From JAWXVD01 sp044425705 (lineage in GTDB: Bacteria; Bacillota; Clostridia; Lachnospirales; Lachnospiraceae): a DNA stretch of 28,702 nt. The DNA is taken from NCBI GenBank assembly GCA_044425705.1, contig JAWXVD010000034.1:1-28702 (forward strand). The letters run 5' to 3'. The notes beneath the pieces were generated by a model. The model saw only the letters and a program-made list of their open reading frames with translations. It was not told where the DNA came from and ran no database searches. Shown one piece after another: positions 23,628 through 28,702 of this stretch (position 1 is its first letter; each line of letters starts with the position of its first letter). The position numbers were made by a program, and so were the translations under genes.

Positions 23628-24410
23628 AATATGAATTTATTCGTTTCAAAGGGAGAAGATACACCATTTTTAAAGATGGTAGCCAATGTAATACTTTTGG
23701 TAAGTATTGTGACAGGAGTATTCTGGTTTGCATTGGCAAAAATTGGAGTTACTTTTGAGTTTTCATTTTTAGTAGACATGAAAATTCGATTAATGGATGG
23801 GTTTTTGATGACTATTTATTTAAGTGTATGCAGTTTGATATTGAGTTTGCTACTTGGAATTATTAGTGCAATATCACAATTTTCTAATATTTTATTAGTC
23901 AAGTATGGGGCTAAGCTGTATGTTACATTTATCCGAGGAACCCCACTGATTATGCAAATCTATTTATTCTTTTATATCGTTGGAACAGCATTTGGAATCA
24001 GCAATCGATTTCTATGCGGTGTATTGATTTTATCCATTTTTGAAGGAGCTTATATTGCAGAAATTATACGAGGTAGTATTTTGTCTTTAGAATCATCACA
24101 AATTGAAGCAGCAAAAGCGGTAGGATTTACAAAAAAACAGATGATTCAGCATGTGATTTTACCACAGTTAATGGCACAGACAATCCCAGCACTAGCGGGA
24201 CAATTTGCATCAATTATCAAGGATTCCTCTCTGTTGTCCATGATAGCAGTGATTGAATTGACGCAAACTATGCGAGAGATTAGTGCTATCAATCTAAAAT
24301 TGTTTGAATGTTATCTTGCCTTAGGGGTGATGTATCTTTGCTTAACACTTCCAGTTACATTTGCAAGTAAATCCTTGGAAAAAAGATTTTATGAAAGTGA
24401 TGGTCATTAG
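23619..24410 (+). CDS. Polar amino acid ABC transporter, permease
   Basis: Membrane subunit of the HisM/GlnP type, about 260 aa. It has a first helix (LILLVSIVTG region), then the family core FLMTIYLSVCSLILSLLLG, the segment FIRGTPLIMQIYLFFY, and the cytoplasmic EAA loop EAAKAVGFTKKQMIQHVILPQ that docks on the ATPase. The frame is open from GTG 23550, but the first ~23 codons lie in a dispersed repeat, so ATG 23619 or ATG 23631 is the better start; neither has an ideal ribosome site (AGAAGGG at 23611-23617). It ends one base before the ATPase start. The second permease common in such systems is absent, so it would work as a homodimer. Confidence 0.92.
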   Translation: MVINMNLFVSKGEDTPFLKMVANVILLVSIVTGVFWFALAKIGVTFEFSFLVDMKIRLMDGFLMTIYLSVCSLILSLLLGIISAISQFSNILLVKYGAKLYVTFIRGTPLIMQIYLFFYIVGTAFGISNRFLCGVLILSIFEGAYIAEIIRGSILSLESSQIEAAKAVGFTKKQMIQHVILPQLMAQTIPALAGQFASIIKDSSLLSMIAVIELTQTMREISAINLKLFECYLALGVMYLCLTLPVTFASKSLEKRFYESDGH

Positions 24411-24411
24411 T

Positions 24412-25134
24412 ATGAAAATTAAAATCAATAACTTATCGAAAAGATTCGATGAAAATAAAGTAGTATTGGAAAATATTAATTTAAAAGAAGAATGCAGTAC
24501 TTTGGCATTGATTGGACGTTCTGGCTGTGGGAAATCCACTTTACTTCGCATGATGGGTGGATTGATTAGTCCTAGCCAAGGAGAAGTTTTTTTGAATCAA
24601 GAAAAAGCTATAGAACATGAGGAATATAGAAAAAAGATAGGATTTGTCTTTCAGCAAGGAGGACTGTTTCGTCATTTGACCGGAAAAGAAAATATTACCT
24701 TACCGCTTGTAAAAGTTCATGGATTATCAGTTGAAGAAGCGGATGAAAGAGCAGAGGAATTATTAGTACGTTTTGGACTAGAAAAGGAATCTTATAAAAA
24801 ACCTGCCCAATTATCTGGTGGTCAACAACAAAGAATAGCTATTGCTAGAGCAGTAGCACCAAGACCAGAGATCTTATTATTAGATGAGCCAACTTCAGCA
24901 TTAGATCCTGAATATACCAATGAAGTATTGGACATGATAGAGGAATTAAAAAATGATGGGGTATCATTTGTAATAGCTACACATGAAATGGGATTTGCCC
25001 GTCATGCCTGTGAAAAAGTAGCATTTTTGCATGAAGGAAATATTTTAGAATTTGATGATAGTGAAAAGATATTTCAAGAGCCAAAAACAAAGGAATTAAA
25101 ACAGTTTTTGGATAAATTGTTGGAATGGAAATAG
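24412..25134 (+). CDS. Polar amino acid ABC transporter, ATP-binding protein
   Basis: Cytoplasmic ATPase of the GlnQ/HisP type, 240 aa, the usual length. Walker A GRSGCGKST (about 36-44), Q-loop FVFQQGGLF, signature LSGGQQQRIAIARA, Walker B ILLLDEPTSALD and the switch His in ATHEMGFA are all intact. ATG 24412 is chosen because KIKINNLSKRF is the normal family start; the frame is open upstream only within the permease gene. Its stop codon touches a hairpin, and a strong terminator follows at 25235. Confidence 0.96.
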   Translation: MKIKINNLSKRFDENKVVLENINLKEECSTLALIGRSGCGKSTLLRMMGGLISPSQGEVFLNQEKAIEHEEYRKKIGFVFQQGGLFRHLTGKENITLPLVKVHGLSVEEADERAEELLVRFGLEKESYKKPAQLSGGQQQRIAIARAVAPRPEILLLDEPTSALDPEYTNEVLDMIEELKNDGVSFVIATHEMGFARHACEKVAFLHEGNILEFDDSEKIFQEPKTKELKQFLDKLLEWK

Positions 25135-25213
25135 GTTGAAAAATAAGATTTTTCAACCGGAAATTTGTCTCTTCGAGCCAAAGTTGCCAGACTTTAGAAA
25201 AGTGATGGTTGAT
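25134..25213 (+). repeat. Degenerate hairpin repeat, copy 2
   Basis: Related to 23548-23627. It opens with a perfect 11-bp stem: GGTTGAAAAAT (25134-25144), loop AAG, ATTTTTCAACC (25148-25158). The stem begins on the last base of the ATPase stop codon. No T-run follows, so it is not a standard terminator. Confidence 0.6.
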
Positions 25214-25234
25214 TGCTGCGAAAGAAATATAATT

Positions 25235-25313
25235 AAAACTCCACTAACGGTATGCAAGTGACCTAAAACCTAAGGTGATAGGTCATCGCATATTAGTTAG
25301 TGGAGTTTTTTAT
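25235..25313. terminator. Composite terminator between the ABC importer and the alcohol dehydrogenase
   Basis: AAAACTCCACTAAC (25235-25248) pairs perfectly with 25296-25309. Inside, TATGC pairs with GCATA and GTGACCT with AGGTCAT, giving one long interrupted stem. TTTTTTATTTT follows on the plus strand. On the minus strand the stem ends in TTTTAATT, so it may also serve the convergent dehydrogenase gene. Confidence 0.9.
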
Positions 25314-25330
25314 TTTAATATAAGTGTAGT

Positions 25331-26521
25331 TTAGAAATCACAAGGTGTTCCATAGTAACAAGCTTTTAATAAATCTACCATTTCTTGTTGTTCTGGTTGT
25401 CTTGGGTTAGAGCCTGTACATGCATCAGAGATAGCAAGTGCTGCAATAGCATCAACTTTCGCTTCAAATTCTTCCGCAGGAATCATACCATCTTCAAAAT
25501 CTTTGATGCAAGAAGGAATGTTAAGAGCTACATTGCAATCTTCGATAGATTTAATTAAGGCAGCAACCAATTCATCAGTAGTTTCACCTTTTAAGCCTAC
25601 GAAAGTAGCGATTTCTGCATAACGTTTTGCAGCTACTTCATTTTTGGCATTAAAACGGATAACCTGTGGTAAGTACATAGCATTAGCACATCCGTGAGGA
25701 ATATGACCTTTTTCAAAGGCAGCACCTGTTTTATGTGCCATTGAGTGAACGATTCCTAGTAATGCATTAGAGAATGCCATTCCAGCAAGGCATTGTGCAT
25801 AGTGCATTTTTTCACGACCTGTTTTATCACCTTCATAAGAAGCATATAGTGTTTCATAAACCATTTTAATCGCTTTTAATGCCAATGGATCTGTAAAGTC
25901 ATTTGCACAAGTTGATACATAAGCTTCGATAGCATGTGTTAAAGCATCCATACCAGTATGAGCTGTTAATGTTTTAGGCATTGTTTCTGCAATTTCAGGA
26001 TCAACAATTGCAACATCTGGTGTAATATTGTAATCAGCAAGTGGATATTTAATTCCTTTAGAGTAGTCTGTGATTACACTAAAAGCAGTTACTTCAGTTG
26101 CTGTACCAGAAGTGGATGGAATTGCAACAAAAATTGCTTTTTGACGAAGTGTTGGTAATGTAAAAGGATCTTTGATGTCATCAAATTTTGTTTCTGGATA
26201 TTCATAGAAAACCCACATTGCTTTTGCAGCATCAATAGGAGAACCACCACCCATTGAAACGATAACATCAGGTTCGAATTCGCGCATAACAGCAGCTCCA
26301 GCCATAACTGTTTCAACAGAAGGATCTGGCTCAACATTTTCAAAGAGCTTTACTTCCATACCAGCTTCTTCTAAATAAGATACAGCTCTGTCTAAAAAAC
26401 CAAATCGTTTCATAGAACCACCGCCAACTACTAAAATTGCTTTTTTTCCTTTGATGTTCTTCAATTCTGCTAAAGTACCTGTTCCAAAATAAATGTCTCT
26501 TGGTAATGTAAATCTTGCCAT
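25331..26521 (-). CDS. Iron-containing (type III) alcohol dehydrogenase
   Basis: NAD(P)H-dependent dehydrogenase, 396 aa, usual length about 385-400. The Rossmann-type part has VVGGGSMKRFG and SMGGGSPIDAAK; the C-terminal helical part holds the metal ligands D192 and H196 in MDALTHAIEAY, H259 in IVHSMAH and H276 in HIPHG. The nearest relatives by eye are the short-chain butanol/ethanol dehydrogenases of Clostridia and the C-terminal half of AdhE. GGAGGAG precedes the start on the minus strand. It has its own promoter with a Rex-like operator, which fits a role in disposing of NADH during fermentation. Confidence 0.95.
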   Translation of the reverse strand: MARFTLPRDIYFGTGTLAELKNIKGKKAILVVGGGSMKRFGFLDRAVSYLEEAGMEVKLFENVEPDPSVETVMAGAAVMREFEPDVIVSMGGGSPIDAAKAMWVFYEYPETKFDDIKDPFTLPTLRQKAIFVAIPSTSGTATEVTAFSVITDYSKGIKYPLADYNITPDVAIVDPEIAETMPKTLTAHTGMDALTHAIEAYVSTCANDFTDPLALKAIKMVYETLYASYEGDKTGREKMHYAQCLAGMAFSNALLGIVHSMAHKTGAAFEKGHIPHGCANAMYLPQVIRFNAKNEVAAKRYAEIATFVGLKGETTDELVAALIKSIEDCNVALNIPSCIKDFEDGMIPAEEFEAKVDAIAALAISDACTGSNPRQPEQQEMVDLLKACYYGTPCDF

Positions 26522-26651
26522 TTCTCCTCCATTCTGAAGCGTTTTACGCTAGTGATATGCTTACAATAGAATTTGTAACGCCTCTGCACGAAATCCTGTT
26601 ATGAGTTTTTAATTAGTTGTAAAAGTAAGATATCACTTATTCACTATAATA

Positions 26652-26669
26652 TTGTTAATTTTTTAACAT
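26652..26669 (-). promoter_or_regulatory. Rex-type operator at the alcohol dehydrogenase promoter
   Basis: TTGTTAATTTTTTAACAT matches the Rex consensus TTGTTAANNNNTTAACAA at all but one defined position. It lies just downstream of the -10 (26676-26681) and covers the expected transcription start, the usual place for Rex repression. Rex senses the NADH/NAD+ ratio and controls such dehydrogenases in Clostridia. Confidence 0.7.
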
Positions 26670-26675
26670 ACATGA

Positions 26676-26704
26676 ATTATATCTCTTTTTTGGAAAAATA
26701 GCAA
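26676..26704 (-). promoter_or_regulatory. Sigma-A type promoter of the alcohol dehydrogenase
   Basis: On the minus strand TTGCTA (26699-26704), a 17-nt spacer and TATAAT (26676-26681). The leader to the start codon is about 150 nt and contains a small AGCGT/ACGCT hairpin near its end. Confidence 0.6.
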
Positions 26705-26736
26705 GTGAAATTTGTATAAAGTTAAATTGATATAAG

Positions 26737-26772
26737 CAAAAAAAGAGTACAACCAATAGGTTGTACCCTTTT
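26737..26772 (-). terminator. Terminator of the rubrerythrin gene
   Basis: GTACAACC (26747-26754), loop AATA, GGTTGTAC (26759-26766), with the outer AAAAG/CTTTT pairs beyond one mismatch. On the minus strand a run of seven T follows the stem. Confidence 0.88.
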
Positions 26773-26788
26773 AGAACAAAAGTTCAGA

Positions 26789-27328
26789 TTATGCAAAATA
26801 TCTTTTTAATAATCCTTCGAAAGCTTTTCCGTGACGAGCTTCGTCTCTAGCCATTTCATGAACTGTATCATGGATAGCATCTAAGTTAGCAGCTTTTGCA
26901 CGTTTAGCAAGGTCGAATTTACCAGCTGTAGCACCGTTTTCAGCATCTACTCTCATTTCAAGATTTTTCTTTGTAGAATCAGTAACAACTTCTCCTAATA
27001 ATTCAGCGAATTTAGCAGCATGTTCAGCTTCTTCGAAAGCAGCTTTTTCCCAGTACATTCCGATTTCTGGATAACCTTCTCTATGAGCAACTCTTGACAT
27101 AGCTAAGTACATACCAACCTCTGAACATTCTCCATTAAAGTTAGCTCTTAAATCAGCGATGATATCTTCGCTAACGCCTTGAGCAACACCTACAACGTGT
27201 TCAGCAGCCCATTCTCTTTCGCCAGTTTGAGCTGTAAATTTTTCTGCTGGTACTCCACATTGTGGACAGGCAGCTGGAGCTTCAGTTCCTTCGTGAACAT
27301 AACCACATACACTACATACAAATTTCAT
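26789..27328 (-). CDS. rbr: Reverse rubrerythrin (N-terminal rubredoxin domain, then diiron domain)
   Basis: Non-haem iron peroxidase that reduces H2O2 in anaerobes. The 179-aa protein has its rubredoxin-like domain first (C5, C8, C21, C24), then the ferritin-like four-helix domain with the diiron ligands in ECSEVGMYL, FEEAEHAAKF and DEARHGKAF. Classical rubrerythrins have the opposite order, so this is the reverse type known from Clostridium acetobutylicum. Codon use is biased as in highly expressed genes. It lies downstream of perR, with its own promoter and a palindrome over the -10, consistent with PerR control. AGGAG precedes the ATG. Confidence 0.94.
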   Translation of the reverse strand: MKFVCSVCGYVHEGTEAPAACPQCGVPAEKFTAQTGEREWAAEHVVGVAQGVSEDIIADLRANFNGECSEVGMYLAMSRVAHREGYPEIGMYWEKAAFEEAEHAAKFAELLGEVVTDSTKKNLEMRVDAENGATAGKFDLAKRAKAANLDAIHDTVHEMARDEARHGKAFEGLLKRYFA

Positions 27329-27363
27329 AATTACTTCTCCTTTTAATTTAAATTTATTTTTGT

Positions 27364-27389
27364 TAATAGTATCTTATAAGGTACTATTA
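27364..27389 (-). promoter_or_regulatory. Palindromic operator candidate over the rubrerythrin -10
   Basis: A 26-bp palindrome with outer arms TAATAGTA/TACTATTA and inner CTTATAAG; 24 of 26 positions are symmetric. It covers the -10 of the rubrerythrin promoter. Next to it, over the -35, is a second, perfect 6-1-6 palindrome, AAGTTACTAACTT (27400-27412). Both may be sites for the PerR encoded next door. Confidence 0.5.
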
Positions 27390-27401
27390 AAAGTACAACA
27401 A
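27373..27401 (-). promoter_or_regulatory. Promoter of the rubrerythrin gene
   Basis: On the minus strand TTGTTG (27396-27401), a 17-nt spacer and TATAAG (27373-27378). Both hexamers are moderate matches; the spacing is optimal and the site fits the operator geometry. Confidence 0.45.
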
Positions 27402-27440
27402 GTTACTAACTTTTTGTTATGACCCATCTGTCATACTAAG

Positions 27441-27839
27441 TTATTGTGCCATAGTAGAATCATTTTGGCAAGTTTCACATTCACCATAAAAATAAGTGAT
27501 GTGACCATCAATTCTACCTGTAAAATTAGGGGCAATCACAGTGTCGATATGCTCCATAAAAGCAATATCTAAATCAGAAACACATCCACATTTCTGGCAA
27601 ATAAAGTGATAATGAGGTGTCAATGTAGCATCAAAACGATCTACACCATCTCCAACTCGTATACGAGCTAATTCACCTAAATCAGCCAATAATGTCAGAT
27701 TACGATAAATTGTGCCTAAACTAATATTAGGAAACTCATTTCGCAAGTTCATATACACCACATCTGCGGTAGGATGATCCGTTCGAGTCATCATAAATTC
27801 TTTAATGGCTTGGCGTTGCCTACTGTATTTTAGTGCCAT
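27441..27839 (-). CDS. perR: PerR-type Fur family peroxide-sensing repressor
   Basis: A 132-aa metalloregulator: winged helix (about 1-65, with ISLGTIYRNLTLLADLGEL as recognition region) and dimer domain. Aligned by eye with Bacillus PerR, the regulatory metal ligands H37, D85, H91, H93 and D104 match H22, D70, H76, H78 and D89; the Asp at the last place favours PerR over Fur, which has Glu there. The structural zinc Cys are C81, C84, C121 and C124. PerR-Fe is inactivated by H2O2 and frees its targets. The neighbour is reverse rubrerythrin, a known PerR target in Clostridium. A palindrome in its own promoter suggests self-control. Confidence 0.88.
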   Translation of the reverse strand: MALKYSRQRQAIKEFMMTRTDHPTADVVYMNLRNEFPNISLGTIYRNLTLLADLGELARIRVGDGVDRFDATLTPHYHFICQKCGCVSDLDIAFMEHIDTVIAPNFTGRIDGHITYFYGECETCQNDSTMAQ

Positions 27840-27861
27840 ATATTCTCCTTATCTCTAAAAT

Positions 27862-27874
27862 AGTAATTATTACT
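27862..27874 (-). promoter_or_regulatory. Fur/PerR-type palindrome at the perR promoter
   Basis: AGTAATTATTACT is a perfect 6-1-6 palindrome lying just downstream of the -10. It agrees with the PerR box TTATAATNATTATAA at about nine of fourteen defined positions. The place fits autorepression. Confidence 0.5.
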
Positions 27875-27880
27875 GTTATT

Positions 27881-27909
27881 AGTATAATAAAATTCTAGGG
27901 ATTTGTCAA
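27881..27909 (-). promoter_or_regulatory. Sigma-A type promoter of perR
   Basis: On the minus strand a perfect TTGACA (27904-27909), a 17-nt spacer and TATACT (27881-27886), about 40 nt before the perR start. The 336-bp gap between perR and the MBOAT gene otherwise holds the promoter at 28007 and AT-rich sequence in which I see no gene. Confidence 0.75.
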
Positions 27910-28006
27910 CCTGAAAATTTTTGTATTATGTAAATTTAAAATAAGGTATAAATCATAGAGTAGGATACAGAAATATGATATTTTTACGTAAATTAAAGAT
28001 AATATG

Positions 28007-28034
28007 TTGAAAAAAACCCATAATTTGATATGAT
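28007..28034 (+). promoter_or_regulatory. Possible promoter of the MBOAT gene
   Basis: TTGAAA (28007-28012), a 16-nt spacer and TATGAT (28029-28034). The leader would be about 135 nt. AT-rich surroundings make chance matches likely. Confidence 0.4.
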
Positions 28035-28175
28035 AATGGAAGATATTAGGAAAATTACAGTTTTAATTAGGATATTTCATTTATTTATATGATGTAAGGC
28101 TGTATTTTTGCATAATGGTAATTGTTTTAAGTGTTAATGATAGAATGATCAAGTGATTTGAGAGAGTAGGTACAT

Positions 28176-28610
28176 ATGTTATTTAATTCGTATATTTTTA
28201 TATTATGTTTTTTGCCCGTTACAGTTCTAGGCTATTTTGCGTTAAATGCTAAAAACCTTACAAAAGTAGCGATGGGATTCCTTATTTTAATGTCCTTTAT
28301 TTTTTATGGATATAATAATATTTCTTATGTAGGATTGCTTGCAATGAGTATTATAGTAAATCATATCATTGTTTTTTATATGGAAGCAGCAGGAAAAGTG
28401 AATCGAAAATTACTCATGTGGCTAGCCATATGTTTCAATATAGGACTGTTGCTTTATTTCAAATATTTTGATTTCTTTATTAGTAATTGTAATGAACTTT
28501 TAAAAACAGAGTTTATTTTATTAAACATTATGTTACCGTTGGGGATTAGTTTTTACACGTTCCAACAAATATCCTATGTAATTAGGATAAACGCATCAAT
28601 TTCCACTTGA
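28176..28610 (+). pseudogene. Truncated MBOAT (AlgI/PatA-like) O-acyltransferase
   Basis: MBOAT proteins of this type move acyl groups to exported polysaccharides and have about 450-500 residues in 10-12 helices. Here only 144 aa can be read. The first ~136 residues are normal: opening LFNSYIFILCFLPV, the loop LYFKYFDFF, and the well-known block LPLGISFYTFQQISYVI, which in full-length relatives continues as a helix with Asp-Xaa-Tyr-Arg. Here it switches to RINASIST and a stop at 28608-28610, itself inside a terminator hairpin. The catalytic His region is absent. I read this as a gene cut at about 28580-28583 by insertion or deletion. Confidence 0.8.
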
Positions 28611-28643
28611 CAAGAAGATTTTTCTTGCCAAGTGGTCTTTTTT
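28603..28643 (+). terminator. Rho-independent terminator just after the MBOAT break
   Basis: CCACTTG-A-CAAGAA (28603-28616) pairs with TTCTTG-C-CAAGTGG (28622-28635), 13 bp with one mismatch, followed by TCTTTTTT. It includes the stop codon of the truncated frame, so it belongs to the new sequence right of the junction and not to the MBOAT gene. Confidence 0.85.
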
Positions 28644-28653
28644 ATGATACAAT
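28625..28653 (+). promoter_or_regulatory. Sigma-A type promoter of the gene at the right edge
   Basis: TTGCCA (28625-28630), a 17-nt spacer and TACAAT (28648-28653). The -35 is part of the right arm of the terminator, and the -10 touches a palindrome. Confidence 0.6.
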
Positions 28654-28676
28654 GTATTACATACATGTAATACATT
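28651..28676. promoter_or_regulatory. Perfect 12-bp inverted repeat between promoter and ribosome site
   Basis: AATGTATTACAT (28651-28662) and its exact inverse ATGTAATACATT (28665-28676) are separated by AC. It overlaps the -10, spans the expected transcription start and ends directly before GGAGG (28677-28681). This is the arrangement of a self-regulating operator; an RNA hairpin is the alternative. Confidence 0.75.
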
Positions 28677-28686
28677 GGAGGTTATT

Positions 28687-28702
28687 ATGGCAAATTATCC
28701 AG
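28687..28702 (+). CDS. Start of a gene cut by the window edge
   Basis: ATG 28687 is 5 nt after GGAGG and reads Met-Ala-Asn-Tyr-Pro before the window ends. Five residues do not allow a family call. The operator-like palindrome in its promoter suggests a small autoregulator, for example a ribbon-helix-helix antitoxin; a transposase in an insertion element is the other option. Confidence 0.6.

Noticed and set aside
25134..25158. Terminator directly after the ABC ATPase stop codon
   Set aside because: The 11-bp stem is perfect but no T-run follows, and the hairpin belongs to a repeat also found at 23548; the true terminator is at 25235-25313.
27418..27435. TATGAC/GTCATA inverted repeat after perR as its terminator
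   Set aside because: On the minus strand it is followed by A-rich rather than T-rich sequence; probably incidental structure.
1..28702. tRNA, rRNA or prophage genes
   Set aside because: No cloverleaf-like segments, rRNA stretches or phage-type gene runs were seen on either strand.

Overview
The window looks like chromosomal DNA of an anaerobic, low-GC, endospore-lineage Firmicute, most likely a member of the Lachnospiraceae. This is inferred from the AT-rich codon use, AGGAGG-type ribosome sites, a BofA/DUF2508 pair, the Clostridia style of Tad pilus locus (TadZ with an RCLQT-type P-loop, DUF5702 protein, DUF6382-FHA protein), a PerR/reverse-rubrerythrin pair and a Rex-type operator in front of an iron alcohol dehydrogenase. 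No species call can be made from sequence alone.

Layout. 1-3540: the 3' part of a repeat-bearing, Glu-rich protein with a degenerate AAA-like C-terminus, directly followed by glgB (glycogen branching enzyme) and a strong shared terminator. 3540-4248: a DUF2508 (YaaL-like) gene and bofA, head to head. 4285-14384: a complete-looking Gram-positive Tad/Flp pilus locus reading rightward: promoter and long structured leader, prepilin peptidase, TadZ, TadA, TadB, TadC, Flp pilin, DUF5702 protein, a TadE-like protein with a tandem Cys/His domain, a second A24 peptidase, a TadE pseudopilin and a DUF6382-FHA protein. 14418-15565: rhomboid protease and HIT protein. 15660-17197 (minus strand): TSCPD protein and murG. 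17304-19633: an unrecognised membrane protein and pgi. 19842-22364: a D-2-hydroxyacid dehydrogenase and, convergent to it, a two-domain flavoprotein; this flavoprotein gene is bracketed by two near-identical ~80-nt hairpin repeats, one nested in a 31-bp inverted repeat. 22608-25313: a three-gene polar amino acid ABC importer, with another degenerate hairpin repeat at two places. 25331-27909 (minus strand): iron alcohol dehydrogenase with a Rex-like operator, reverse rubrerythrin and perR, each with its own promoter. 28007-28702: an MBOAT acyltransferase gene that is cut short after about 136 normal residues, then a terminator, a promoter with a large palindrome and the first five codons of a new gene.

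How they fit. The Tad genes form an assembly line: TadA powers the TadB/TadC platform, TadZ places it, A24 peptidases process Flp and perhaps the TadE-like minor pilins, and the FHA protein probably links the machine to Ser/Thr phosphorylation. The metabolic genes (glgB, pgi, dehydrogenases) fit a fermentative carbohydrate user, and the right-hand redox block is laid out for control by NADH state (Rex) and peroxide (PerR). The least explained items are the Cys/His tandem domain in the Tad locus, the nested hairpin repeat at 22399-22536, the Tad leader, and the broken MBOAT junction.
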